NCBI RefSeq assembly: GCF_007680605.1
Contig: NZ_VEIO01000002.1
Location: 186,001-250,000 of the forward strand
Direction of reading: 5' to 3'
Source: Paenibacillus xylanexedens
GTDB lineage: Bacteria > Bacillota > Bacilli > Paenibacillales > Paenibacillaceae
DNA length: 64,000 bases
Shown: piece by piece, positions 18,242 through 27,115 of the stretch
Layout of the letters: the number at the start of each line of letters is the position of its first letter
How positions within the stretch are numbered: position 1 is the stretch's first letter
The notes under the pieces: generated by a model
What the model was told of the DNA's origin: nothing
Database searches by the model: none
The model's input: the letters and a program-made list of their open reading frames with translations, nothing else
Made by a program: the position numbers and the translations under genes

Positions 18242-18340
18242 TTTTTCGTTCCAAAAGCAATTCATGACTTTGCACAGTGAACAGGCCAGTTCAGCGTAAT
18301 TGACGCTGTTCTGGCTTGTGCCGTTATTATAAGTTTCAAC

Positions 18341-18574
18341 TATATAAGCTGAAGTGAAAATTTTTACACAATCCACTCCGATGACAGAATAACCTGGAGA
18401 GTAGCTGTTATCCCCAGATTTTTTTGATTCCCTTTTCGAAAAGGGAAAATCCGGTGATAAAGGCGAAGCGTATGCTCACGATGCTAGCTTTCTTTCAGAA
18501 AGCTTTTAGCTCCGCTTTTCCAGGTTTTTTCTGTCCTCTCCGTTCAAGTGTAAATGAATAGTTCAATTTATATA
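18341..18574 (-). mobile_element. MITE-like element, full copy, inside the phn locus
   Basis: 234 bp with terminal inverted repeats: TATATAAGCTG...TTTTTACACA on the left and TGTAAATGAATAGTTCAATT-TATATA on the right. The internal blocks (CTGGAGAGTAGC, TTATCCCCAGATTTTTTTG, the hairpin CCCTTTTCGAAAAGGG, GCTTTCTTTCAGAAAGC and CCAGGTTTTTTCTGTCCTCT) are the reverse complement of those in the copies at 8419 and 25430. There is no coding capacity. Flanking TA may be the target duplication. Confidence 0.85.
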
Positions 18575-18589
18575 GAAGCAGCGAAAACA

Positions 18590-18668
18590 ATATAAGTTGA
18601 ACTTTTAATTTACACATTATTCTGCGATCGAGGTGCCTGTGTAAATCAACCTTTAGTTCAACTTATAT
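18590..18668. mobile_element. 79-bp deletion derivative of the MITE family
   Basis: Carries only the two terminal inverted repeats, ATATAAGTTGAACTTTTAAT-TTACACA and TGTGTAAA...TTTAGTTCAACTTATAT, around a 20-base centre. It lies 15 bases after the full copy and 36 bases before the phnC start. Confidence 0.8.
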
Positions 18669-18703
18669 CGATAAATATTATGGATGAAAGAAGGATTAAC
18701 GCG

Positions 18704-19501
18704 ATGATTGAGCTTCATAACGTGACCAAAACGTACGCAAACGGCACGAAAGGCCTCAATAACATAAATTTGCAATTCAAGCAGGGAGAATTCATCGCGG
18801 TGGTTGGATTGTCTGGTGCAGGCAAATCCACATTGCTGCGGTCGATCAACCGGCTGCATGATATTAGTGAAGGTGAAATTCTGATTAACGGCAGCTCCAT
18901 TACCAAGGCACAAGGCAAACGCCTGCGTCTGATCCGCCGGGATATCGGCATGATCTTCCAGAGCTTCAATCTGGTGAAACGATCCAGCGTATTACGCAAT
19001 GTACTGGCTGGTCGGGTGGGATACCATTCTACACTTCGTACCATAATAGGTCGTTTTCCAAAAGAGGATGTAGAACTGGCCTTTGATGCATTGGATCGGG
19101 TGAATATCTCGGAGAAGGCTTACTCTCGTGCAGATCAGTTGTCTGGTGGACAGCAGCAGCGTGTGGCGATTGCCCGTGTACTCGCTCAGGAAGCAAAAAT
19201 TATTTTGGCCGATGAACCGGTGGCCTCACTCGATCCACTGACAACGAAACAGGTCATGGATGACCTGAAACGGATTAATCAGGATCTTGGGATTACCACG
19301 ATTGTTAATTTGCACTTTATTGATCTGGCGAGAGAGTATGCGACACGTATTGTTGGTTTGCGGGCAGGCGAAGTTGTATTCGACGGTCCGGTGGAAGAGG
19401 CAACGGATGAGCGTTTTGCTGAAATTTACGGCAGACCGATTCTGGCGGATGAATTGCTGGACAAGCAGGCAGTGCATGAGCAGGGAGAAGTACTGGTATG
19501 A
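18704..19501 (+). CDS. phnC: Phosphonate ABC transporter ATP-binding protein PhnC
   Basis: A 265-aa ATPase of usual PhnC length. It has Walker [14 protein letters not shown]-loop [19 protein letters not shown] (the PhnC-type 'F.QFNL..R..V..NVL.GR' region), signature LSGGQQQR and Walker [16 protein letters not shown] 18704 ([11 protein letters not shown]) is chosen because AAAGAAGGA lies nine bases upstream; an upstream ATG at 18680 overlaps the end of the mini-MITE and has no binding site. It powers the two PhnE permeases that follow with 4-base overlaps. Confidence 0.92.
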   Translation: MIELHNVTKTYANGTKGLNNINLQFKQGEFIAVVGLSGAGKSTLLRSINRLHDISEGEILINGSSITKAQGKRLRLIRRDIGMIFQSFNLVKRSSVLRNVLAGRVGYHSTLRTIIGRFPKEDVELAFDALDRVNISEKAYSRADQLSGGQQQRVAIARVLAQEAKIILADEPVASLDPLTTKQVMDDLKRINQDLGITTIVNLHFIDLAREYATRIVGLRAGEVVFDGPVEEATDERFAEIYGRPILADELLDKQAVHEQGEVLV

Positions 19502-20355
19502 AAGGACAAACCAACGTTTCACTTGAACATGAAGGGCGTGCAGGCGCAGGCAAGGAACCTGGCTCAAGCCCGAAGCAGATCGTGAATCGCCCCAAACCAC
19601 CGGGGAAGACCAAACATCTGCTGACGCTAGTCATCATTGTGCTACTGTTGTGGGCGAGTGCCAAGCAGACGGATGCGAGCTTTGCAGAACTGTTCACCGG
19701 TGGCCCGGAGATGTGGAAGCTGCTGAAGGAGATGTTTCCGCCGCGCTGGAGTTATTTTGACAATATCGTGCAGGGCATGCTGGAGACGATCCGGATGGCT
19801 TTGATCGGAACAACGATTGGTGCGATTCTTGCCATTCCGATCTCCATCATCTGTGCGGGGAATCTCATGCCAAGTCGCTGGATCTATTATCCGGCACGCT
19901 TTCTGCTGAATCTGATTCGGACGGTTCCGGACTTGTTGCTGGCTGCGTTGTTCGTTGCTGTATTTGGACTGGGGCCGGTTCCGGGTATTCTTGCGCTGGC
20001 TGTATTCTCGGTAGGTCTGATCGCCAAGCTCACCTATGAAACGCTGGAGACGATTGACAAAGGGCCGCTTGAAGCGATGACTGCTGTGGGCATGAACCGT
20101 ATTCAGCTTATTGTCTATGGTGTGGTGCCGCAACTGGCAGCCCAGTTCACGTCCTATGTACTGTATGCCTTCGAAATTAACGTACGTGCCGCCGCCATCC
20201 TTGGACTCGTTGGAGCGGGTGGTATCGGACTTTATTACGAAGCGACACTTGGATTCCTGGAGTATGACAAGACGAATACCATTATTATTTTCACACTGGC
20301 CATCGTTCTGATTATCGACTATGTGAGCACTAAGCTGCGGGAGAAATTGTTATGA
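19498..20355 (+). CDS. phnE: Phosphonate ABC transporter permease PhnE (first copy)
   Basis: A 285-aa permease with a 40-residue cytoplasmic N-terminus and six membrane spans. The binding-protein-dependent transport (EAA) loop is [22 protein letters not shown] and the [20 protein letters not shown] motif is typical of PhnE. ATG overlaps the phnC stop by 4 bases (ATGA), as does its own stop with the second permease. Two PhnE proteins form the channel together with PhnC and PhnD. Confidence 0.92.
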   Translation: MKGQTNVSLEHEGRAGAGKEPGSSPKQIVNRPKPPGKTKHLLTLVIIVLLLWASAKQTDASFAELFTGGPEMWKLLKEMFPPRWSYFDNIVQGMLETIRMALIGTTIGAILAIPISIICAGNLMPSRWIYYPARFLLNLIRTVPDLLLAALFVAVFGLGPVPGILALAVFSVGLIAKLTYETLETIDKGPLEAMTAVGMNRIQLIVYGVVPQLAAQFTSYVLYAFEINVRAAAILGLVGAGGIGLYYEATLGFLEYDKTNTIIIFTLAIVLIIDYVSTKLREKLL

Positions 20356-21164
20356 TGAAAAATGAAGCGAGCCGTATTCGGCCAAGACCCAAGCCACGGA
20401 AAAATCCGCTGCGCTGGCTTATCATTCTGCTGTTAATTCTGGTCTATGCGTGGGCGCTTGCGGGCGTACCCTTTACCGGATTCAAGGAAACTGCGGGACA
20501 GATCATGAAAGCTATTATTGCGGGTATTTTCTCGCCCGACTGGAATTTCGTTTATTTGCCTGAAGGCGAGGATTTGTTGCGCGGACTGCTGGATACTCTG
20601 GCGATCTCTGTGCTAGGTACTGTAATCTCTGCTGTGCTCTGTATCCCGTTTGCCTTCTGGTCTGCACGGAATATGAGTGGACATCGGGCGATCTCGGGTG
20701 CGGGTAAAATGATGCTTAGTTTCATCCGTACATTTCCTGAAATTATCATGGCTCTGTTGTTCATTAAGGCCGTAGGCCCCGGATCATTCGCGGGGGTGTT
20801 AGCCCTTGGACTTCACTCGATCGGGATGCTGGGTAAACTGTACGCGGATGAGGTTGAAAATATTGACTACGGCCCGTCCGAAGCGTTACTGGCTTCCGGA
20901 GCAACCCGGCTGCAGCAACTCTGGTTTGCCATCTTGCCGCAGGTCATCCCGGGCTTCCTTAACTATACGTTGTATCGGTTCGAAATTAATGTTCGTTCTG
21001 CCACGATCCTCGGTGTGATCGGCGCAGGTGGTATCGGGACACCGCTGATCTTTGCACTCAGCACACGCAACTGGCCGCGTGTCGGCATTATCCTGCTCGG
21101 CATTATCGTGATGATCACGATCATTGACCTGATCTCGGGGTATATTCGAAAGAAGCTGGTGTAG
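20352..21164 (+). CDS. phnE: Phosphonate ABC transporter permease PhnE (second copy)
   Basis: A 270-aa permease paralogous to the preceding gene. It has a basic N-terminus, six membrane spans, the EAA-like loop SEALLASGATRLQQLWFAILPQ and FEINVRSATILGVIGAGGIG. Tandem unequal PhnE genes are common in Bacilli and probably form a heterodimeric channel. The start overlaps the upstream stop by 4 bases. A hairpin with a T-run follows at 21191. Confidence 0.92.
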   Translation: MMKNEASRIRPRPKPRKNPLRWLIILLLILVYAWALAGVPFTGFKETAGQIMKAIIAGIFSPDWNFVYLPEGEDLLRGLLDTLAISVLGTVISAVLCIPFAFWSARNMSGHRAISGAGKMMLSFIRTFPEIIMALLFIKAVGPGSFAGVLALGLHSIGMLGKLYADEVENIDYGPSEALLASGATRLQQLWFAILPQVIPGFLNYTLYRFEINVRSATILGVIGAGGIGTPLIFALSTRNWPRVGIILLGIIVMITIIDLISGYIRKKLV

Positions 21165-21190
21165 CTAACGGAATGAAGCGGTAGAGATAA

Positions 21191-21236
21191 GGACTATCTT
21201 TTGCTGGATGATACGGCATGAGGTAGTCTTTTTTCT
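21191..21236 (+). terminator. Terminator of the phn operon
   Basis: Stem GGACTATC / GGTAGTC(T) with a large, partly paired loop, followed by TTTTTTCTG, 27 bases after the phnE stop. Confidence 0.6.
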
Positions 21237-21420
21237 GTTGTTTTTAAATACTCAGACTCCATTCATTATCCATAAAATTAGTATATTGGTAAAATTAGAG
21301 TGTTATCTGTGTTACACTTGTAGCAGTTATCGAGATTAAGTAGAGTTTGCTGGAGATCGAAATGATCGAAATTTATAAGGATTAAAAGGAATTAAAGGGA
21401 TTTGAGGGGAGACCTATTCT

Positions 21421-21681
21421 ATGGAAAAATTTTATTTGGTATGGATCGTCTTTATGGTGCTTATATTGCTGTACCGAATGATCTTTCAGAAGTTTAAAAA
21501 ACATAACCGGGAGAATATCGGACTCAGCGCGATTCTGATAATTTTTACGGGGAGCGGCTATTCATTTACGCAGATGAACCTCATTTTTGTTATTGGTATC
21601 ATGGCCTTAGCGGCATATAGTGGGGTGTGGAACAGCATTCTTTTTGTAAGAGAAGGTTATGAGAAACCTCGACTGAGATGA
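21421..21681 (+). CDS. 86-aa membrane protein of unknown function
   Basis: A small protein with hydrophobic segments at residues about 4-20, 36-50 and 53-76 and a basic KFKKHNR loop between the first two. TTGAGGGGAGA precedes ATG 21421 at good spacing, and a possible promoter region lies in the AT-rich 240 bases upstream. No family was recognised and no neighbour gives a clue; it is monocistronic. Confidence 0.6.
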   Translation: MEKFYLVWIVFMVLILLYRMIFQKFKKHNRENIGLSAILIIFTGSGYSFTQMNLIFVIGIMALAAYSGVWNSILFVREGYEKPRLR

Positions 21682-21788
21682 ACCGATTGACGTTACGTGT
21701 AGGGAATGTGTAGAGATATGTGTACAAGTAGGTAAGTTATCTCTAATGGATTGAGGGTGCAGGGTACTGTTGAACCTAGCTTGAATCG

Positions 21789-21983
21789 CTAACGATCACC
21801 AGAAGCCTTATTTAGCCGAAAAAGTATACATTAAAATTCTAACGATCCGCACAGACGTTATTTGTTGCAATTAGCCCGATTTATCCCTCCAAATATTGAA
21901 AAATAGCAAAATAGCGTCGCTGGTGATCGTTAGAATTTCAAATGTGGCAAAAAGGGGGGAATAAGCTCTCTCAGGATCGTTAG
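21789..21983. repeat. 195-bp four-box dyad repeat, copy 2
   Basis: Forward boxes at 21789 and 21839, inverted boxes ending 21933 and 21983, with CTAACGATC and TATT conserved in each. It lies between convergent genes (21421 + and 22394 -). Confidence 0.95.
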
Positions 21984-22105
21984 CGCTGAGGGAGTGGGGG
22001 TTCAATGGTTGGTTCAATGATACGTTAGAAATGAAAACACCATGTAACCATAATAAAACTACAATAGAACATTCCATAAACTACAAGGATCTAAAAAAGA
22101 CTACA

Positions 22106-22160
22106 AAAAACCGAAATCACCTCAGCCTCTTTCCTGGCCGTTGGGTTGGTTTCGGTTTTT
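22106..22160. terminator. Bidirectional terminator hairpin
   Basis: Arms AAAAACCGAAA and TTTCGGTTTTT, with secondary pairing inside the loop and A/T-runs on both sides. It can serve both strands, but lies 234 bases beyond the minus-strand stop at 22394. Confidence 0.65.
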
Positions 22161-22393
22161 CGTTATTGTTTACGTTGCTACTTTCGTGACTGTTTGATTT
22201 CTACTTACGGTATTAATTACTTCCGTTCCCGGATTCGTTTCTATCGGTGGTTACTATATTCGGTTTGATCTACGTTATGCCTAAGTTTTTGTTCATTTTC
22301 GATGTGTTTACTTCTACTTATATTGCTACTTCGGTTCGGCACTTGCGCCTACTCTATTCCTGCATCTACATCTAATCCTGATCTTAGTTTATC

Positions 22394-25201
22394 CTAGCTC
22401 GCCAAAGGCAAAGCTGCTTTGCTCACTTGTACCGTAACGGTTTCCGTACTGGTCACACCTGCGGCATTGACAAGCTCGGCACGATACGTGTACGTTCCGT
22501 TCGCACGACCGCTAAGGTCGGTTTTCGCCGTTTGAGCAGATGGTGTAGCGGCGTTCAATGCTTGCGTATCAATCAGTACATCATTTTCATAGAGGCGATA
22601 CTCGGTTGCGTTGGTTCCCCACCAGAGGTTCATCGTTACGGTGTAGTTACCATCGCCGTCCCAGTTGTTTTGAGACAAAACGGCTTTACCTGGAGCCGCG
22701 TTCGCAATTTGAACCGTTAACTCATCGCTGCGAGTAGCGCCTTTGTCGTTGATCAGCTCGGCAACATACGTATAGGTTCCGTTAGCCTTGTCTTTAATAG
22801 CCGTTTTAGCAAACTGTGAAGAAGGAGAAGCCGCCGTTAACTTTTGCGTGTCTACGAGGACACCGTTCTCGTACAGCTTGTACTCGGTTGCATTCTCGCC
22901 CCACCACAGATTCATGCTAACGTTGAACGAACCGTCAGACAGCCCGGTGGTATGTCCGTTATCGGAAGAAAGCACCGGTTTACCCGGCGCTCCTTCGGCT
23001 GGAGTGGAAGGGTTCTCGCCTCCACCTTGTTCTTCCGAAGCTACAATGTCACCCAAGCTTCTTGGTTTCAATTGATAGACATCTTTGAAAATGGCAGACA
23101 CACCTGTGATATCAATCTTGTCACCAGCAACATAAGGGAAAGTCATTTCACTCACACCGGTACGCGTATCCACACGCACGTGTGTACTTGTTCCGTCCGC
23201 AGCCACCGCATCAAATTCAAATGAACCGGCAGGCGTAGCGCTGATGATATTCTGCACCGTTACATTTTTCAATTTGACGAGTTGACCTTGGTTGGTATCG
23301 TTAATGGCTGTAACCAGTGCTGGAGCCGGAACAGAAGCGGTTCCTGTTTTCTCAATCGCAACCACATCGGTTAACTCGAACTCGCTGTTGTAGATCGTTG
23401 TTGGTGCGGTCACTTTCACTTTGTCACCTACATCGAATCCGCTCGTGTGCTGGAACACGTAGATTCCCGCTGTATCATCCTGAAGATAGAAGGCTTGTCC
23501 GCCGAAAGAACCCGGTTTGGTTGTGACAACACCTTCAACAGTAACTGTAGCGCCAACCGCTTTGGTGCGCGCTTCGGCTACGCTAATGGTTGCTGGAATT
23601 GGACCTTGTTCTTCTGGCAGTGGCTCCGCAGGTACGTTAGCAATGCTTACCGCATTAGTAATCAGGTTGCTTCCGTTCAGGCGCAGACGCAGGCTGGCGT
23701 TACCATTCGTGCCTGGTTTGATGCGTACATTCAGATCTTTGATCCCGCGTCCGTTGCTATCCGATGTTACGCTAAACGCCGAGCTGTATCCGTATGAAGT
23801 TGGCCATGTTCCACTATCATTCTGGATCATTGCTACCTGTGTTCCACCTGTCAGATAAATACCGGCGCTGTAACCGGAAACGGTAGTGTTGGGAGCCATA
23901 TTTTCTACAACCACACGAATCTGGAAGTCTTCTGCGTTAGGCAGCGTATCTTGCTTCACGAAGCTGTAAGCCGCGTTAGCACTGGACGCAGGGCCGCCAT
24001 AAGAGCCTGGCTTGAACGTGGAACGATCATACCACTTGTATCCGGCAGCCGGGGCAGCCCAAGGTTCAGCTTGCGGTTCAGTCGAAGCCGCTGGCTCCTC
24101 GAAAGGCAACAGCGCTGTAGCTGTATCCAATGTAAGGCCGTTTACTTCGGACAGTTTAGTATAGTTTTCTTGTGTCGCCAGCCAGTTTACCGTATTGACG
24201 AGCAATACCGCATCATCGACTTCTTTGAAGCCGTCATATGTTGTTTTGCGTGTGCCTGTTTCTTCGCGCAAATATTTCGGGGATGCATCTTCCACCGGGG
24301 AAGAGTCACCGATGAAGGCCGCTTTACCTGCACCCAGTTTGGATACAGCCACATATGGACCTTCTTCGATCCCGCCGCCGTTATATACACCTTGGTCTAC
24401 GGCATTATTCCATTTGGCATTCGTTTTTGGCAAGTACACAATACCTTTGGCTTTCTCCGGGTCTGTGATCGCCAGCGTGGAGCCTGCGTGCATCGCTACA
24501 GCAGAGACGCCTTCCGTAATGCCGAATGCTTGATCCGCAGGTACGATGATATTGGCGTTAATATCGCCGAGTGCGTTATAACGGAAACGTACGCCGAAGT
24601 TATCCGACAACCAGTCCGTGCTGGTTACATCTTGCATGGCCGCTGAATTGCGCTCATCTGCGCTCATGCCTTTGGTTGGGTCTTCATATGCACCGCGGCG
24701 ATAGCCGTTAATGACTTCCGAGCCATCCCAGCGGTTTTTGTTACGGTCGGCGTTGTAGTGATCTCCAACGAAGAAGATGCTGCCGCCGGATTCTACATAT
24801 TGTTTTAAAGCTGCCTGTTCAGACGTTTTGAAAGGAATTTGAGGTTCAGCAATGACGAATACGTTGTATTCTTTCAGATCATCATAGGTAAACGGTGTCG
24901 CTTTGCGCAGCTCCTTCACATAATAACCGTCGTTTGCCAAAGCGTTGGCAAAGTCGGAGAAACCGCCATCAATGACCCAGTCGGCTGCTCCGGCAGTCTG
25001 ACCGTGCGAATTGTCGAACAACACTTTCTTGCCAGCGTTCTCGTTAACGACCTTGGCTTGAATGAATGGAGCCGGGTCTGTCGGTCCTTCCGCATGAACC
25101 GAAGCATCTCCGTTCCATAATCCGACTTGAAGTGGCAAAGCCACGGATAATGCCAGGAGCGATTTTAACCAGACTCCCCGTAAACGTTTCATTTTACCCA
25201 A
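22394..25201 (-). CDS. Large secreted multidomain protein (DUF4350-like, OB-fold, chitinase-type repeat domains)
   Basis: About 935 aa. A signal peptide (basic start, then SLLALSVALPLQVGL) is followed by a GATase-like/DUF4350-type region at residues about 55-350 with KKVLFDNSHGQTAGAADWVI, FVIAEPQIPFK and GGSIFFVGDHYNADRN. Next come a beta-rich region at about 380-530, a YhcR-type OB-fold at about 540-725 (ISVAEARTKAVGATVTVEGV, QAFYLQDDTAGIYVF), and two tandem about 90-residue domains of the kind seen in bacillary chitinases (TMNLWWGTNATEYRLYEN; the two are near copies). There is no recognisable catalytic dyad. TTG 25201 has GGGAGGG six bases upstream; ATG 25192 and TTG 25216 are alternatives. 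Confidence 0.7.
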   Translation of the reverse strand: MGKMKRLRGVWLKSLLALSVALPLQVGLWNGDASVHAEGPTDPAPFIQAKVVNENAGKKVLFDNSHGQTAGAADWVIDGGFSDFANALANDGYYVKELRKATPFTYDDLKEYNVFVIAEPQIPFKTSEQAALKQYVESGGSIFFVGDHYNADRNKNRWDGSEVINGYRRGAYEDPTKGMSADERNSAAMQDVTSTDWLSDNFGVRFRYNALGDINANIIVPADQAFGITEGVSAVAMHAGSTLAITDPEKAKGIVYLPKTNAKWNNAVDQGVYNGGGIEEGPYVAVSKLGAGKAAFIGDSSPVEDASPKYLREETGTRKTTYDGFKEVDDAVLLVNTVNWLATQENYTKLSEVNGLTLDTATALLPFEEPAASTEPQAEPWAAPAAGYKWYDRSTFKPGSYGGPASSANAAYSFVKQDTLPNAEDFQIRVVVENMAPNTTVSGYSAGIYLTGGTQVAMIQNDSGTWPTSYGYSSAFSVTSDSNGRGIKDLNVRIKPGTNGNASLRLRLNGSNLITNAVSIANVPAEPLPEEQGPIPATISVAEARTKAVGATVTVEGVVTTKPGSFGGQAFYLQDDTAGIYVFQHTSGFDVGDKVKVTAPTTIYNSEFELTDVVAIEKTGTASVPAPALVTAINDTNQGQLVKLKNVTVQNIISATPAGSFEFDAVAADGTSTHVRVDTRTGVSEMTFPYVAGDKIDITGVSAIFKDVYQLKPRSLGDIVASEEQGGGENPSTPAEGAPGKPVLSSDNGHTTGLSDGSFNVSMNLWWGENATEYKLYENGVLVDTQKLTAASPSSQFAKTAIKDKANGTYTYVAELINDKGATRSDELTVQIANAAPGKAVLSQNNWDGDGNYTVTMNLWWGTNATEYRLYENDVLIDTQALNAATPSAQTAKTDLSGRANGTYTYRAELVNAAGVTSTETVTVQVSKAALPLAS

Positions 25202-25429
25202 CCAAATCCCTCCCAAATATTAGTTGATTCATAAGTTCGTCCATATTCTACCACATGAAAATCTCACATAGTCATAACAATTTGTAAAAATTAGATCGAA
25301 CTTTGTAAAATTAGGCATTTTGGCATACGAATAGGTCATTTGGATTATTGATTATTACAGGAATGGAAATAATAATGTCGTGGAAAGCAAGGGTACGAAG
25401 TAAGAGTACATAAGAGTAAAAATAAGTAC

Positions 25430-25661
25430 TATAAAAGTTGAACACTTCTTTTACACAATAACGGAGAGGACAGAAAAAACCTGGAAAAGCGACTAAAAGC
25501 TTTCTGAAAGAAAGCTACATCGGAAGCATAAGCTTAGCGCCTTTATCACTGGATTTTTCCCTTTGGAAAAGGGAATCAAAAAAATCTGGGGATAACCGCT
25601 ACTCTCCAGGTTCTTCTGTCATCGGAGTGGACTGTGTAAAATCTTTAGTTCAACTTATATA
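25430..25661 (+). mobile_element. MITE-like element, full copy
   Basis: 232 bp. Left end TATAAAAGTTGAACACTTC-TTTTACACA; right end TGTGTAAAATCTTTAGTTC-AACTTATATA. The internal order is identical to the 8419 copy and inverted relative to the 18341 copy. There is no coding capacity. It sits between the starts/ends of two minus-strand genes (22394 and 25714). Confidence 0.88.
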
Positions 25662-25700
25662 GCCTAAATATGTACGATTAAAAGGCTTAAAAGTAAAAAT

Positions 25701-25725
25701 AAAAAAGCCATCTCTACGAGATGAC
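25701..25725 (-). terminator. Terminator of the ECF sigma gene
   Basis: On the minus strand, CATCTC-gta-GAGATG followed by GGC and TTTTTT; the hairpin overlaps the stop codon at 25714. Confidence 0.75.
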
Positions 25726-26190
25726 TTTGGCACGAATACGATTGACGGCGTGGAAAACGGAAGATTTGATCATGCCTTCACTGCGGTTCACCATCTGGGC
25801 TGTTTCTTTGATGGAATACCCATGGATCAGGCGCAGTTCCAAAATTTGGCGATGTTCGGTGTTGTGGATATGGGAGACGATTTCGTTAACCCCTTCATTA
25901 ATCTCCATCTCAGGGGTATCAACATGGTATGAAGGGGATTCGAGCCTGCTGTCACGGCGTAAAGTGCGCGTACGTCTGCGAAAGCTGTCCATAGCCAGGT
26001 TACGGGCGATGCGTTTGAGATAGTAGAGAATTCGGTCTTCAGGGATATGGACAGTGACGTTCATGAGACGAATAAAACAATCTTGTGCCAAGTCTTCCGC
26101 ATCCTGCGGCTGTTTGACGATTTGGGATAGATACCTGGTGATTTCTGATTTATAGTTAATGTAAGCATCGTTAATTTGTGAGTGGTTCAT
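25714..26190 (-). CDS. ECF-type RNA polymerase sigma factor
   Basis: A 158-aa sigma-70 family protein with only regions 2 and 4. Region 2 includes AEDLAQDCFIRLM and RILYYLKRIARNLAMDSFRR (region 2.3/2.4 analogue); region 4 includes LELRLIHGYSIKETAQMVNR (helix-turn-helix) and KSSVFHAVNRIR. ATG 26190 has AAGGGGGA upstream. There is no anti-sigma gene beside it. On its promoter side a 22-bp site, followed after 27 bases by TATACT, is shared in sequence and spacing with the promoter of the ABC operon at 29917, so the adjacent two-component system is the likely activator of this gene. Confidence 0.88.
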   Translation of the reverse strand: MNHSQINDAYINYKSEITRYLSQIVKQPQDAEDLAQDCFIRLMNVTVHIPEDRILYYLKRIARNLAMDSFRRRTRTLRRDSRLESPSYHVDTPEMEINEGVNEIVSHIHNTEHRQILELRLIHGYSIKETAQMVNRSEGMIKSSVFHAVNRIRAKVIS

Positions 26191-26258
26191 AAGATGTGAA
26201 TCCCCCTTGGATATGGATCAAGCCTTGGTTCCGGTCCGTTTGGCGTTCTATTAATGCC

Positions 26259-26313
26259 AGTATAGCGGGAGGTTGTTTCCAAAAGGTTCAGAGTTGTATC
26301 GGAGTTGTAACAT
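26259..26313 (-). promoter_or_regulatory. Predicted response-regulator-activated promoter of the sigma gene
   Basis: On the minus strand: ATGTTACAA-nnnn-GATACAACT (26313 to 26292), then 27 bases, then TATACT (-10, 26264 to 26259). The two half-sites are 11-bp-spaced direct repeats (GTTACAA, GATACAA), typical of OmpR/PhoB-family binding. No good -35 box is present, consistent with activation. It matches the site at 29807-29861. Confidence 0.65.
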
Positions 26314-26401
26314 TTCTTGATTTCCTCTGTTCAAGCAGACGGCTTGGGATACAGAATATAGACAGATGAAATTCATAGAGCAGGGAGATTACGAATGTAT
26401 T

Positions 26402-27115
26402 ATGAGACCAAAAGAGATATTGATCATCGAAGATGAAGAGTCCATTCGCGATATATTGTCCTATTCGCTTCGCAAGGAAGGATTCGAGATCAAAGAGGCG
26501 GCTTCGGGCAGGGAAGGATTGAATCTGCTTCGCGAGTCCAAGCCCGATCTGATTCTGCTGGATCTGATGTTGCCTGATATGAGCGGCTTCGACGTGTGCA
26601 GGCAGTTGTCTGTGAATTCCAAAATCCCGGTAATCATGATTACGGCAAAGTCCGATATGCTGGACAAGGTGCTTGGCATGGAGCTGGGGGCTGACGATTA
26701 CATTACCAAGCCTTTTGATATCCGCGAAGTGGTTGCCCGCATCCGGGCGATTTTCCGCCGGATCGATCTCATCAGCGAAACGCTGGAGAACCAGTCATAC
26801 GAAGTCGTTAGGTTAGGCAAACATATCGAGATCCGTAAAGATGAGCGCGAGGTGTGGAAGGACGGAGAACGGGCAGGGCTCACGAACAAGGAGTATGACC
26901 TGTTGCTATTCCTTGTGAACCACCACCGCAAAGTACATACACGTTCGGAGCTGCTGGACAAAGTGTGGGGATTTGATTTTGCAGGAGATACGCGTACCGT
27001 GGACATCCATGTGCAGCGCATTCGCAAAAAGCTGGACAGCGGTGATCAAGGCATATCGATGATTGAAACGGTATTTGGCGTAGGCTACAAGCTGAATATT
27101 CAGGTGCAGACATGA
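26402..27115 (+). CDS. OmpR/PhoB-family response regulator
   Basis: A 237-aa two-domain regulator. The receiver domain has the acidic pocket IIEDEES, the phospho-acceptor Asp in LILLDLMLPD, the switch Thr in IMITAKSD and Lys in TKPF. The C-terminal winged helix contains LTNKEYDLLLFLVNH and RTVDIHVQRIRKKL. ATG 26402 (MRPKEILIIED) is chosen by homology to receiver-domain starts; GCAGGGAG lies 13 bases upstream, and ATG 26366 is the alternative. It overlaps the kinase gene by 4 bases. Its predicted target sites lie at 26292 and 29807. Confidence 0.92.
   Translation: MRPKEILIIEDEESIRDILSYSLRKEGFEIKEAASGREGLNLLRESKPDLILLDLMLPDMSGFDVCRQLSVNSKIPVIMITAKSDMLDKVLGMELGADDYITKPFDIREVVARIRAIFRRIDLISETLENQSYEVVRLGKHIEIRKDEREVWKDGERAGLTNKEYDLLLFLVNHHRKVHTRSELLDKVWGFDFAGDTRTVDIHVQRIRKKLDSGDQGISMIETVFGVGYKLNIQVQT

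Noticed and set aside
23951..24646. 231-aa plus-strand frame opposite the secreted multidomain protein
   Set aside because: Cys/Arg-rich shadow of the minus-strand gene with no binding site.
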